From contig NC_079203.1 of NCBI RefSeq assembly GCF_026745355.1, positions 7,569,627 through 7,633,626 on the forward strand: a stretch of DNA of 64,000 nucleotides, written 5' to 3'. A program made the translations under genes and the position numbers. The DNA comes from Beta vulgaris subsp. vulgaris (taxonomy: Eukaryota > Streptophyta > Magnoliopsida > Caryophyllales > Amaranthaceae). Within the stretch, counting starts at the first letter, position 1. Every line of letters begins with the position of its first letter. Shown piece by piece: positions 1 to 12,265 of this stretch. Under the pieces are notes generated by a model. That model had not been told where the DNA came from. It did not search any database and was given only the letters and a program-made list of their open reading frames with translations.

Positions 1-776
1 AAACAACTAATGTAAAACCAATCAATAACAAGGCTGCGCTAGTTTCGACTAGAAAGCGACTTGTGAAAGTGGAAGACCTTTGGCTTGGACTTGGTCTTCC
101 AACACACTCCCACGAACTTCACGACAATTTTGGAACTTTACAAGTAGACTTATAACTTACAAGTCTTCCATTCCATTAATTTTGCTGTAAAGTTTCCATG
201 CAATGGCCTCCCCAAGAACGCCTTTCAACCCAACTCCATTTTACCACTTTTGAGTACCAATTTTCTGTAGACAAATGTGACAAATTATCCCTCTTAATTT
301 TGATTGATGTCTATATTAATTTCCTTGATTTTATTAATAATTAAGCCATTAGTTTTAGTATTAACTAGTTGCTAACTCCGGACGATACCCCAGATCATTT
401 ATTAATGTAGAAGTTAAAGTGTTAAATCAAACACTTGAAAGAAGTGGAATAAAAGAGTTATACGTTATGCATTTGATTGTGCTCGTGAAACAATCTTCCA
501 TTTCCTTTTAAATTTTATACATAGTAAATCATAATATGAATTATTGATCAATATAACCCCCGACTTCAGGAAAGTACATGTAGTTATGCTTTAGTTTAGT
601 TGCTTTATTTTTATATGTGGATTGGATACAAAATTTGAAAGATTTGTCTTGTATATTTATAGATCTGAAAGATCCATCTTGTAATTTTGTCGATATAAAG
701 GATCAACCAAGACATTTTAAATTATGCATGAACTGATCATAAGTGTTGTCATTAGTTCAAGCCTCATGGGTGTCCA
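1..776. other. Intergenic, no gene seen
   Basis: AT-rich sequence with no convincing open reading frame, RNA gene or repeat boundary. It ends at the target-site duplication of the foldback element that follows. Confidence 0.5.
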
Positions 777-785
777 ATAATTAAA

Positions 786-1844
786 GAGAACGTATTGTGT
801 CGGACTCGTCCGACCATAATCTTTGGTCGGACGACTTTCAGGTGGTTCCAATATTTTTTCAGTTAATCTTAATTTTTTTTCAGGTAGTCTTAATTTTTTT
901 CAGGTAGTCTTCATTTTTTTTTCAGGTAGTCTTCATTTTGTTTTCAGTTAGTCTTCATTTTGTTTTCAGTTGGTTTTTGTACTTCAGTTAGACTTACTTT
1001 GGGTTTCAGTTGGTCTTTATTCTTTTTCAGGTAGTCTTCATTTTTTTTTTCAGGTAGTCTTCATTCTTTTTCATGTAGTCTTCATTTTTTTTCAGGTAGT
1101 CCAACTGAAAAAAAACAAAGTCCAACTGAAACAAAACAAAGTCCAACTGAAAGAAACACAAAGTCCAACTGAAAGAAACACAAAGTCCAACTGAAACAAA
1201 ACAAAGTCCAACTGAAAGAAAACAAAGTCCAACTGAAACAAAACAAAGTCCAACTGAAAAACAAAACACTAACCTCTGCTTTCTCTCACTTTCTCCTTCT
1301 TCTTCATTCCTCTTAGCTGATTTTTTTCTTCTTTGTTAGATTATGAAATTATTGCAACTGAGAAGGGAAGAATAATGTGCTGTGTTTGATTGAGAAGGGA
1401 AGAATAGTGTGCTGTGTTTGATTGATTCGTGTTGCTCATAATATACAGCCCTAGGTTCCTTATGATAAGGAACAGAAAATAAAGATAGAAAAGTTTCCTA
1501 AAAACTAGGAATACAATCACAGTGTGAATCATAACAATAAATTTTTAATATATCGCAACATACAGTGAGGTTGGAACTGGTGGTGCCGCAGAATATGGAT
1601 TTCAAATTTGGAAAATTTGTGATGTATAACTTAGATAAGGAAAACGGCAGATGAAGTGAATGATTGAACAAATCCTTGAAGATTGATTATGGCAGATTTG
1701 AAGGATTATATGAAAATCCAGAGAAGAAGAAGAAGAAAGAGGAGAGAGAATGTGACCTAAAAAGTGAAGCAGAGAGAAGATGTATTGGGCTCAGCCCGTC
1801 TGACAGTAAACAATACGTCAGACGGTCTGACCCAATACTTTGCC
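786..1844. mobile_element. Foldback/MULE-like non-autonomous DNA transposon
   Basis: The element is bounded by a perfect 9-bp direct repeat, ATAATTAAA, at 777-785 and 1845-1853. Its ends are imperfect inverted repeats: the left end reads GAGAACGTATTGTGTCGGAC and the right end, reverse complemented, reads GGCAAAGTATTGGGTCAGAC. Each end carries its own short hairpin (about 800-830 and 1779-1835). Inside, 840-1264 consists of tandem copies of a motif like TTTTCAGGTAGTCTTCATTT followed by tandem copies of its near reverse complement, such as CAAAGTCCAACTGAAA, so the core can fold into a long hairpin. A 9-bp duplication fits Mutator-like elements. No transposase is present. Short open frames inside are repeat artefacts. 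Confidence 0.7.
840..1264. repeat. Inverted array of ~20-bp tandem repeats
   Basis: About ten CAGGTAGTCTTCATTT-like units on the left (840-1100) face about nine AAAGTCCAACTGAAA-like units on the right (1100-1264). The two halves are diverged reverse complements. The array forms the core of the foldback element around it. Confidence 0.75.
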
Positions 1845-1853
1845 ATAATTAAA

Positions 1854-2603
1854 TTGCGACTTTAGATCCTTTAATGGATGATTGTAAGTATCAATTAACT
1901 TTTAGAATTAAGTGAAATTACTCCTCCCCTATTGCTAAAGAACTATATAATCCATTTGAACATTATTGCTCTTAGTATCTCCGTCTTCACAACTACCAGT
2001 CTACCACTATCGCTACAAAACTAAAAGTATAATATAATCTTCACATTTGATCACATATCAGTAGTAGCAAATTCGTTTAGTTCTCCTTTGCTAGCCACAA
2101 CCTATTAAAAAAAAAGTATCCCATAACTAAAATTATAATATGTTATCATGACATCATCATATCAAAACCCCAACTCTGAACAACATTAAGTCAATAATTA
2201 TTCAATAACCAAATAAATTAGACAGATTGAAATTTCAAGTCCATGTTGAAATTTTAGTAAAAGTCAAAAATTTTATTTACCCCTTTGCACGCTACAAACT
2301 TGAACAGGAATAAAAAAAGAGAAGAGATTCTTGATGAAAAACCTTACCAAAAGAAACAGTCCAAGGTAGGACCTTTCTTACCCTTCCAACTCATTTCTTG
2401 GCCACAACAGTCAACATAATACACTTATTAAACAGAGGACCACTACTCAATTTGCAAAAAATCCATTGAAAACCTTGTCACTTGCATTGGTTTCTTCTTC
2501 TTCACTCTCTTCAACCAAAACTTTCTACATACAATTTAAGCTCATTCATCAAAACACAACACTCATAGAGAAGATAAACTACCAAACAAGTTACAAAAAA
2601 AAA
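1854..2603 (+). promoter_or_regulatory. Upstream region of the ARM-repeat gene
   Basis: AT-rich, gene-free stretch upstream of the ATG at 2604. It probably holds the promoter and 5' leader. I see no TATA box or other motif clear enough to place a transcription start. The pyrimidine- and A-rich stretch at 2470-2600 is compatible with a 5' UTR. Confidence 0.3.
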
Positions 2604-5600
2604 ATGAAGAAGATTAAGCAAGTGAAAATGGACAACACAAGAAGTTTTTCAGAGTTAGTATTAGAGCTTGTATCATCAGTAGATGAAGTAGCTTCTTTAG
2701 CAAAAGACTCAGAAATCGACACAGAAGCTTTAACTGAGTTTTCTATTTACATTGAGAAGCTTTCACCAATATTAGATACTATGAGACAAGATAAGATGAT
2801 CATGGACACTCCTAGCATAAGGTCTGCCATAGGGTCCTTAGAAACCGAGCTTCAACGTGCTCGAAATTGCATCATAAACCGGAATATTTGCTCGAATGCT
2901 CATCGTTTCGATGTCATACAACGGCATACACATGATCTTGGGCGTTCCTTAGGCCTTCTTTTGTTTGCTAGTATTGGGGTGTCCTTAGACTTGAAGGACA
3001 AACTTGGGATTTTGCATAAGGAAATGATGAATGCTAAGTTTGATAACTCTTTTTGTTGTAGTTCTTCTAGTGAGAGTACTAGGGAGATTGTTGAGGAGAT
3101 CATGAATGATGATGATCAAATTTTGTGTGTTAAAGAAGAGTTTAGAGTTGTTATGGATATGGAAAAGGAAGATGTTACATTACAACTTAAGTATGGTAAT
3201 GATGATGAGTTTAGAAATTCTCTTTTGGGATTAGAGTTTTTGATTAGAGATAAAATTATTGATTATGAATGGATTATAGATGAAGGGATAATCCCCATTT
3301 TGATTAATCGATTGGGATCGAATAAATGCATTGAAAGATTAGGTATAATCAAGGTGCTAAGAACCATTGCATTTGAGAATGATCAAACAAAGGTATTATC
3401 TTTATTTTGGCTTTTTCTCTTCTTTATTTGTTTTTGTTAGGAATTAATATAAATAATTGAATTTTGACCATGTTCTCATATTAATCTCACCTTTTGACTA
3501 ACTTTGAATCATCCAATTCCCAACTTAGGGACCATATTGGAGGCTTTTTTTTTGGATTTTTCCAAGAATGTTGTGGACCCTTACCCTTGAAGTTGGGATT
3601 ACTACAAACTAATCTAAATTCAAACTCTTATGGGCAACATGCAACAATATTAGTTGATTGTTGGAACACGTATAATCAAAATAGAAAATGCAGTTCTATA
3701 AAATTCGACCTCGTGATTACAAGAATATATACTAAAGTGTTAATCACTCAACAAAGGTGATATTAGATGTTGTCATTTTAAAGTGAAATATATAATTATC
3801 CGAGAAGTATCCCGGACCTAAAAATTAGTTTATATTTTATAATATTGCATCATCATTTGAGTGTTTGATGTGTCATACAAGAGACGGGGTGTAATATGGG
3901 GTCAATAAATAGTTAAAAGATCTAATGATTATACATGTTAATCTTTCCTCTCATTTTCTATGTCCATTAAACTTTGTTTCTTGTGCTCAATTAGTGATTG
4001 TACTGATTAAGTGTAACAGGAGAAGATGGCAGACATAAGCTCCTTAACAACATTGGTGAAGTCGTTAGCTCGAAATGAGAACGAGCGGAGAGAAGCAGTT
4101 GGGTTACTAACAGATCTCTCTCAGCTTTCTTGTGTTCGTCGAAGAATTGGGAGAATCCAAGGGTGTATAATCATGTTGGTGGCTATATTAAATGGGAATG
4201 ATCCACTTTCATCAAATGATGCAGGGAAATTATTAACTGCTCTCTCATGTAATACTCAAAATGCTCTTCTCATGGCTGAGGCTGCCTATTTTCATCCTCT
4301 AATCCAGCACTTAAAGGAAGGTAACTTCCTAATTCGATACCAAATACTACTCCTCAGACTTTAACCAACTAAACTAGCCGCCCTAGTAAAATAATGCGGG
4401 GTTATTTCAAGCAGTTTGGAGAAATATTTCGTTAAAATTAATTTTAGCTTTTGGTTGAGTTGATAATTTGAATAGTTTTATACTCTTGATATAGTATAAA
4501 ATTTTTCCTGGGACTCTAACCATCAGCTTAAGCTTTTGGTTGAGTTGGTCCTTTGACATGGTATTAGAGTCAGCATGACATAAAGGTCACGCGCCAGGTA
4601 TGAAGGAGACTTGTGTTGCATCCACACTTTAAAGTCCAATGGGCTTTCGCGTGAGAGGGCGTGATAGAGTATAAAACTATTCTTGGAATTCCAACCATCG
4701 GCTTAATCTTTTGGTTGAGTTGGTCCTTTAACAAAAATAATCTGCAAAATTTGGTTTAAAGATTCAAGTTACTATAATCAAGTTGTCAAGACCTTTGGCA
4801 AAGTGTAGCATGAAGCAACTTGTGAATCACATCTCTTTTGTAAAAGACATGTTTTACACCTTAATATTATGGCAAAAGTAGCTGTTATATGGATTTTCTA
4901 GTGAAAAGTTTCAAATGGGTATCATTTGATTTGATACTTTTCTTTCAAATGAAGCTTGGGGAAGAGTCCCTTGATCTGAATTAAACTTTAATCTTAGAGG
5001 TGGGACTGAGATCAAACCACTTTATTGCTTTCTAGCAAGTACCAAACTCCTTTACTGCATTCTGACTAGTTCTTTTTAGGAACAAAGCTAAAGTACTGAA
5101 CAAGCATTGCATACATCAAACCAACTTTTTGTTTCATGAATCTTATTATAGGCAATATTAGGTGTAGATGGATACAAATTCGTATATGGCACACACAACA
5201 CCGTTAGTTCATGTTGCAACATGGTTACTGATTAGCATAAATGGGATAACATATAATGCATATATGGGGTTACTAATAAGAAGTAATTGTAATGGGGTAA
5301 CTATTGATGCATATAACTATCTCTTTATTTTTATTTTTTGTGAGGAAATGTGTATAACCATCTTGAGCAGTCGTACTGAAGACGGACTGTTAGAGGAAGA
5401 TGTTTTGGATTGAACTCTAATTCATATGGGAATTACAGTCCAACAGTAACCAATTGAAAGTAATGTGACATTTGCTCTTTAATTAAAGAAAATCAATTCC
5501 GTCCATTGTGAAAACTAAGTTCAGCATGTGAAAATAATGTTCATTCCTTAACAAACCAAACAAGGCAAGAATAGGAAAACTCGTACATAGTGTAACTTAG

Positions 5601-7226
5601 GTGGAAGGTTTCATGTTCTGCTGAACATAGCACTAATAAATTGCAAGGACTATTGATTACAATTTATTGATTTAAGAAACTCTACTTACTGCTATGGATT
5701 GGTAGTATATTCTGCACTTCTCAGTGATTGGTAGGCAAATCTTACATCCATAGTACTAAAAGTAATGTATCGTTGCAGGTTCAGAAATGAGTAAAATTCT
5801 GATGGCAACTGCACTTTCAAGGATGGCATTGACAGAAAAAACTCGAGCCTCGCTTGGAGAAGATGGTGCAATCAAACCGTTAGTCATCATGTTCAAGACA
5901 GGAAAGCTTGAAGCAAAGCTTTCAGCCTTAAACGCTTTACAAAATCTATCCCTCTCAACCAAAAACATAGCATACATAGTCAATTCCGGTATCCTTCCTC
6001 CTCTGCTTCAGCTCCTTTTCTCTGTCACTTCCTCACTCATGAGCCTCCGAGAACCTGCATCTGCTATCCTTGCAACTATATCATGCACGGATTCTATTCT
6101 TGAGCATAAAGATTTGCCTGATCAGCTTCTCTCACTTCTAAACTTGTCTAGTCCAAAACTTAGGTGCAATATCCTTGTAGCTCTAAACAACATCCTTTCT
6201 CAGCCGGGTGCTTCTGTAGTTAGAAGCAATATCATCCAAAATGGGGCTATGCAGCTTCTGCTTCCTTTCATCAATGAAGGCGACACCAAAATTAGAACAA
6301 CGGCCTTCAATTTGCTATATACTGTCTCAGAAAATTCATCTATTGAAGAAAATTATCTTCCTAAGATAGTGAATATCATCTCATCTACATCGTCAGAGGC
6401 TGAAAAGGCAGCTGCTGTTGGTTTACTGAGCAACATTCCTCTATCAGATAAAAAGGCAACAGATAAACTCAAACGGGTCAATCTGTTGCCAATGTTAGTC
6501 TCATTATTTAGTTCTATGAGCTCTTCAAGTTCAACCAGTCCTACAACTAGGTCCTTAGAAGAAAGTGTTGCAGGTGTTTTCATCAGATTTACACTACCTT
6601 CTGACAAGAAACTACAACTCTATGCAGCAGAAATGGGAGTGATACCTATTCTAGTTAAACTCCTCTCAGATGGGTCGATCAAAGCTAAATACAGAGCTGC
6701 AGTATCTCTAGCTCAGCTATCACAAAACTCCCTTACATCTAGAAGGTCTAAGAATTCGCGGTGGGCTAACTGTGTTCCTTCACCTACTATAGATGGATAC
6801 TGTGAAATCCACAGTGGACATTGCAGCATCAAAGGCAATTTCTGCTTGGTAAAAGCCGGAGCTATTCCTCCTTTGATCCGTGTTTTGGAAGGTGATGAGC
6901 GAGAAGCTGATGAAGCGGTGTTGGATACAATTGCCACTCTCTTGCAGGACGAAGTTTGGGAAGATGGAACTAATTTTATAGAGAAAAGCTCAGGTGGGGT
7001 GGAGGCTCTTATAAGAGTGTTAGAAGTAGGAAGTGTAAAGGCTAAAGAAAAGACGCTATGGATTTTGGAAAGAGTATTTCGGATTGAACCTTATAGATTG
7101 AAGTATGGAGGTTCAGCTCAAGTGGTGCTGATACATCTTGCTCAGGAGGAGCCTTCTTTGAGATGTTTGGTGGCTAAGTTGTTAGCTCAGCTTGAACTGT
7201 TACAAGATCAATCTAGTTACTTCTAG
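2604..7226 (+). CDS. ARM-repeat protein, PUB43/44-like, lacking the U-box
   Basis: Three exons: 2604-3392, 4020-4320 and 5779-7226, all with GT-AG introns and consistent phases, giving 845 residues. The start is the first in-frame ATG; ATG 2628 has the better context (A at -3, G at +4) and is the alternative. Residues about 10-180 resemble the helical N-terminal region of plant PUB43/44-type proteins. The rest is ARM/HEAT-like repeats (for example GAIKPLVIMF and GVIPILVKLLSDG). A family signature, HSGHCSIKGNFCLVKAGAIP, lies near residue 710. In this family a U-box E3 domain normally sits between the N-terminal region and the ARM repeats; here that interval (residues about 185-260) is acidic, with no U-box core. 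Direct ubiquitin ligase activity is therefore unlikely. A scaffold or regulatory role is inference. No frameshift or stop is seen. Confidence 0.8.
3393..4019 (+). other. Intron 1 of the ARM-repeat gene
   Basis: Phase-0 intron with GT at 3393 and AG at 4018-4019. Nothing else is recognised in it. Confidence 0.75.
4440..4735 (+). mobile_element. Decayed LTR-retrotransposon fragment in intron 2
   Basis: Intron 2 (4321-5778) contains three partial copies of a motif like CTTTTGGTTGAGTTGGTCC (near 4446, 4530 and 4708). Two of them are preceded by a shared CAACCATCGGCTTAA-like sequence. A tract near 4559, TGGTATTAGAGTCAG, resembles the initiator-Met tRNA primer-binding site (TGGTATCAGAGC). This arrangement suggests LTR ends flanking a primer site. 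No coding sequence survives and no target duplication is visible. Confidence 0.45.
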
Positions 7227-7409
7227 TCATATTATCTGATAGCATAGATTGTGCAAAATTTTTGTTCTATATATTTATATCCTCTATGTAGGAGATTCGA
7301 CCATTTAGGCATTATGAGAATAATTGAGGTGAGGTGTAATGTATCATGTATGGGAAGGCCTTTTATATGTATGGGTGTAAATGATGTGCAGTCAGTATGT
7401 AATCAGATT

Positions 7410-7415
7410 AATAAA
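7410..7415 (+). terminator. Candidate poly(A) signal of the ARM-repeat gene
   Basis: AATAAA lies 184 bases after the stop codon, in AT-rich sequence. It is a candidate only. Confidence 0.4.
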
Positions 7416-8632
7416 GGTTTATTAGTAATATGTGAGGAGCAGCAAGCATTTTTACATGCGAGTTCACTGCTACTTTTGATTGCTTAGAAATTCATCAATT
7501 TATTTTTTTACCTTCAACTCCCTCCTACTTTTTGAGTAGAATACATCTTATGTAGTTATTGTATATCCTACTTGGGGAAACCAATTAAATTATTGACCCA
7601 TTACCTAATAGGTAATTTATAATTTTATCTTGTATGAGATGTGGTTCCATTCTACTTAATGGATGTGGTAGTTCACTAGGTAAACGGGTAGGGTCGGGTC
7701 AAGTTAAAATGGTTTATAATGGATGAGCCACTGTTGAAAAGGGCATCAATAATAAACCAATTTATCATGTTAATTGAAGTAAATTGTCGTATTGATACGA
7801 ATGAATCCCAGGGCACAATGGAATGAGAAGGGTTGGAACTATACTGATTGGCAGTAATGCAAAAGATATAATAAAAGAATAGGGAGAATGCGGATTTGGT
7901 GGTACTTGAATTGATACTCATCATGCGAATTGGAGAGACCCCCAAAGTTAAAACCACTATGGGATAATTATAAGTTTGGACCTTTTAAAACAAATCGATC
8001 ATAGCTAGCATTGGTGGTATTAAAATTTCCTTGAATGAAAGAGTTTGATTTTGTATGATTTGAGTGAATGTTGTATTGAATTCTCAAGGGCTTGAAAGTA
8101 AGAGTTGGTTTGTAATATGGGAAGAACTTTGAATTTATAGCGAATATGAATCTAGGGCAAGAAACTAGCCGTAAAAAAGCCACAAGTTTGCACAATGCAA
8201 CCAACATGTGACATAGCACGGCTGTGTCACACACATCATAATTAAGTCACTGCTATAACCATTCGAGTATTTTGACACCGGAACGTACAATATGTATCTA
8301 GGTGTAAGGGCAGAAGCCTTGTGTGGAACGAGACCCTCAGCTCGTAGGATCACATACCACATTATTGAATCTTGAAGGGGACCTAGAGAGTGAGCGTTGG
8401 CAAGGCATGTACGTGCGCAATAGTCACACGCAAGTTCGGAACGACTAATTAGGACTTTGATGGGGAAATACTTCAATGTAAGTTCCAACCAAACACAAGT
8501 AAAGCAAAACCATGACACATCAGTTGAAGTTTCGTAGGAACTAGGAAGTTTGATTTTATTCATTTATCAACACTCCCTAGAGAAGCTTAAGTAATTGATC
8601 TGAAGACCAACCCCCCCAAGACTACTAGCCTG
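7416..8632. other. Intergenic, no gene seen
   Basis: Short open frames occur on both strands, the longest 132 codons on the minus strand at 8165-8563. None shows a recognisable domain, exon structure or repeat signature. Confidence 0.4.
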
Positions 8633-8648
8633 CAGGCAACACCAGCTC
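8633..8648. repeat. LINE target-site duplication, left copy
   Basis: Sixteen bases, CAGGCAACACCAGCTC, recur exactly at 32541-32556. Here they are followed directly by a T9 run (8649-8657), the poly(A) tail of the minus-strand LINE. This is the typical signature of target-primed reverse transcription. Confidence 0.8.
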
Positions 8649-8678
8649 TTTTTTTTTAATAGGAAATCAAGAGTTATA

Positions 8679-9452
8679 TTAATTAGAAGCAGCAGACATG
8701 TCTGCTACAACAAAGTGGAGAATGTTCTGGGGACATTCCTCCAGCCACACCAATTCCTCCTCAAATGAAAGAGCAAAGTTAGCCATAGCATGGGCTACTT
8801 GATTACAATTTCTTCTACAGAAATTAAAACTACAAGCCTCAAAATTACTAGCAAAGTGCATGATGTCATTGGCCATCACTTGGGTGACAGTGAGTTCCTT
8901 CTTCTTCGCATTGAGGAGTTCCACCAAGCCAAGGCAATCCACTTCCACCATGATCCTCCGGAAACCACATTCATACGCCCGCTGCAGCCCAAAGAGCAGG
9001 GCCTCGGCTTTCGCTTGATCCACTGGGCTGGGTTCTTTACCCCTCCGTCCTGCAAGCATCAAGACATCCCCTTCATGGTCACGAACCACCGCTCCCAAAC
9101 CCACCTTCCCATCTTTCAAAACAACAGGGCCCGTATTGAGTTTGACTTTCCCATTCACATGAGGCAGCCATGAACACTAGTCAGGAGTACCAATAGGGGC
9201 AGCAATGTCATGAACCTCTATGTCACACGCAGCTTCATACTCCTGCAGCAACCTCATTGCCCTTTCACACACCATAGAGGGATCCATTCGTCGTTTTTCA
9301 AATACCCATAAGTTGCGGAGGTTCCATATTTGCCATGCCATCATCAACACACTCTCCCAATATCTATCGATTGTAGCTTTCCTTGCCATACTCTGACCCC
9401 ACTCCATAAAATTGTAGTTCCACTCTGTAATGTCCAGCCTTAGAGGAGACAT
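8679..9452 (-). pseudogene. LINE 3' coding segment: RNase H-like domain
   Basis: The frame 9158-8679 encodes an RNase H-like fold of the type found at the C-terminus of plant LINE ORF2: GLGAVVRDHEGDVLMLAG, then KAEALLFGLQRAYECGF, then VEVDCLGLVELLN, then a C-terminal NQVAHAMANFA block. These correspond to the conserved D-E-D-H/D regions. The upstream frame 9452-9177 (LRLDITEWNYNFMEWGQ onwards) is the linker from the zf-RVT region and is joined through a frame break. It is a relic with no independent function. Confidence 0.75.
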
Positions 9453-9479
9453 TTTCCATATGATATTGTTGTCCCAGCA

Positions 9480-9934
9480 CTACACCATCATATGAGTAAT
9501 GGTTTTCGGGCCTTCACCACAACGGGGACACATTCTATCAACATCCAATCCCCTCCTAGCAAGGACATCCATAGTCGGGATGCCACTATGGGTTGTCCTC
9601 CAGAAAAAGTTCTTAACTCTTTGGGGAACGCTTGTTGTCCATAATTTTTTCCAAAACCATTTAATATCCGACAGCGACGTACCCACATCCCCTTTTCTTT
9701 TTTGCATTTCTAGGTGGTATGCACTTTTTACCGTGAACTCGCCTTTCTGTGATTGAGACCAAGCTAGGAAGTCCTCCTGATCACTAGATGCAATCATGTT
9801 AGAAGTAATCGCAGCAAGTTCACCTGGGATTATAGCCTCTTGCAAAGCCTCAATGTCCCACTGAGTCCCCTCCTCCACATGCCAATCTGCAACATACTCC
9901 CTGGAAAGATCATTTTCGGGAGGGGTAGACCAGA
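9480..9934 (-). pseudogene. LINE zf-RVT-like segment
   Basis: The sequence encodes FTVKSAYHLE, WFWKKLWTTSVPQRVKNFFW and then a cysteine/histidine cluster, CPRCGEGPKTITHMM. This is the standard zf-RVT region that follows plant LINE reverse transcriptases. Its N-terminal side continues at 30178 on the far side of the inserted Tekay-type element, with the reading frame conserved across the split. Confidence 0.8.
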
Positions 9935-9939
9935 TACGC
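9935..9939. repeat. Tekay-type element target-site duplication, left
   Basis: TACGC here is repeated exactly at 30178-30182. Five bases is the usual duplication length for LTR retrotransposons. Confidence 0.85.
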
Positions 9940-10636
9940 TATAACACCCCTGAATTTCGAGTGATTAATTCAATTAAATAATATTAAAATTCTATAGAAA
10001 ATTCGGCAGAATTCCGTTTGAAAAATGGACTGCCTAAAATTTAATTTAGGACTCGCGTCCGAATTTTAAACCTGTTTCAACAAATCAGCAATCCAAATTC
10101 CAAATTTCCAACAACTCCACCCATTCAAATACCAATAAAATTCCGGTATAACTACTCGAAATCCAAACGTGTTATTCCACGATTATTACGAGAATAATCG
10201 CTAAGGAAGAACTACCTGCACCAAAACTAAATTAAAGCTTATTTTAAACTATTACAACCCAGCGAATACAGATTTAGGTGGATTAATATTTACAACCCTA
10301 AGTCTCAAAATATTGATAATATATAAGAAATGCACCAGAACAGAACTACTATAATTATATTTACGCAAAATTAGTGGACGTTGCTCTCCGCCCATACCCC
10401 GACTCTAAGCCTTCATGTACCTGCATATATCAAGCATGTAGTATCAGCCAAACAGGCTGAGCAAGATTCAATACTGTAAAGCCAAATACATATGCAGGTA
10501 GGATGCATTAATTATATCCTACAAATCATTCACTTTTGCAATCCCAATACTAAATAAAACATTGTAAAACATTTTTCTTCATTTCTTTTCCAAACCAAAT
10601 ACTTTTCTATTTTCTCTGCTAAAACCGTTTCTTTCA

Positions 10637-10641
10637 GAATC
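10637..10641. repeat. Target-site duplication of the tandem LTR array, left
   Basis: GAATC is repeated at 20716-20720. The 5' LTR of the host element has a single GAATC at the corresponding place near 28424, which is the empty site. Confidence 0.85.
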
Positions 10642-11192
10642 TGATATAATAGAGTAATAATATTATGTAGTATTCTAGTTCTGTTAGAATTTTATGTAAT
10701 TTAGGGTTTATTTTAAGTAAGTGTTTAAATGATAAAGGAATCCTATTATGAGTAGGAGTCTAATTCCTTATCATTGAGTCTTAATACTTAGTAATTTATT
10801 TTGCATTAGGCGTGTGATTAGATAATTATCTTAGGTTTAGGCGTGTGCTTAAGTTATCTTTAGGAAGATATCTTTTATCTTTAAGCTTTCCTAGTTCTAG
10901 TAGGTTTAGGAAAATCTTGTATTATAAAAGGGATTTTCGGCCATTTGAATAAAGTGGAGAAGTTTTTGAGTTTAACCTATTCCTTGTGGAATTAAAGTTT
11001 TAGGAGTGAATCCAAGTTTAAGAAGTGAATGCAAACCCGGTTATTATCACCCTTGGTTATGAGTTGATAATTTCATATCATTGAAATTCTTGTGCGTGAG
11101 GCATAGGTTTTTCTAATCAAATTCATTAAAGAAAACATAAAAAAACTAGTCTTTTTAATCAAGAACTAAGTATAGCCTTCAATTTCACATCA
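10642..11192 (+). repeat. Array LTR 1 (subtype A)
   Basis: 551 bp. The 3' part is subtype A: TTATGAGTTG, then TTTTTCTAATCAAATTC. It is followed by a long internal segment. Confidence 0.9.
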
Positions 11193-12265
11193 ATTGGTGT
11201 GGCTGCTGGGATCATAAAGGTGTTTCATTGAAATTAGAAGGTTATAACTCGTGCAAGAAGAAACCTCCCGTAACAGTCAGTTTTTGAGGTAACTTTGAAA
11301 GATTCGTTCTCCCACCTCCGAGCGAATTTTTGGGTAATTCTTGATCCTAAATTGGACTACTATTTGTCTAGTTTTCTATCCTAAAATTTCGTAAGGTTTC
11401 GAGTTGATTTGATATATATTCGAGACTGATCTTTCGAATTGGTCAGAAATCGGATAAATCTGGCACAGTGTTGGGAGAATTAAAACTGCAAACTATTGGC
11501 TTGGAATTTTGTGATAAAATTTTGGTCGAGTGTTGCAACCACATAAGGCTACCTGGATATAAAATTTCATAAATTTTCGAGGTGTTTTGATTGTGTTTTG
11601 GGGTACAGATTTCAGATGTATTTTCTGAGCAATTTTCTGTCAGTTTGAGAATTATGGACATGAATGTCTCGACTGAGTTCTTAGAGGCTTTTAAACGAAT
11701 TGAAAAGGCTAAGAAAGATATTTATGATCTTTTGCATCCCCTGGATACATGGATTCATTGTTTGAAGTGTCAAGGTCTTGGTCACAAAGAATATCAATGC
11801 CCTAATGAAGATTACGTTTCTAAGGAAGAACATGCATTGTTCTTTGCACCAGTGATTGAAGAGGGTAAGTTCTCTTTGGATAGTTTCGTTTCTATAGTTC
11901 CCTCGTCGGATCAAGCTACCGTCCATCATGAATCTTTGAATTGTCCCACTCCCCAAGATCCATCCTTTGACATTCAAGACGACTTAAAGATTGCATCTTT
12001 GGCTTGTACCACCACCAAAGGTCCGATCTTTGCTGCCCCGTGTATGACTAAAGCTCCAAGGAAGCGTTGGGTACCACCATATTACGCTACTCCTACTGAT
12101 TTTTGTTGTCCGGCGGTAATTCTTGGCAACACACGTCCAATAGAGTTGTGTATGTTACTGCTGTTTTTCATCCGTGAACTTAAATTAATGGATCATGGAT
12201 TTCGCGCGTGGATGATTGCTTGGCTACGACAAAACTTGAGACAAGTTTTTTTCTACAGGGGAGTA
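11193..12265 (+). mobile_element. Array internal segment 1 (long form)
   Basis: A 1073-bp internal domain that starts with the degenerate tRNA-Asp-type primer-binding site and ends with a polypurine tract. It carries an open frame for a zinc-knuckle protein at 11654-12268. It is the least diverged long copy. Confidence 0.85.

Noticed and set aside
970..1269. Open frames on both strands at 970-1269
   Set aside because: They translate the tandem repeats of the foldback element. The two strands give mirror-image repeats.
2466..2603. Upstream extension of the ARM-repeat protein
   Set aside because: The frame is open from 2466, but that codon is TTG. The first in-frame ATG is at 2604.
8165..8563. 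132-codon minus-strand open frame
   Set aside because: No recognisable domain, no supporting splice structure, and composition like the flanking intergenic sequence.
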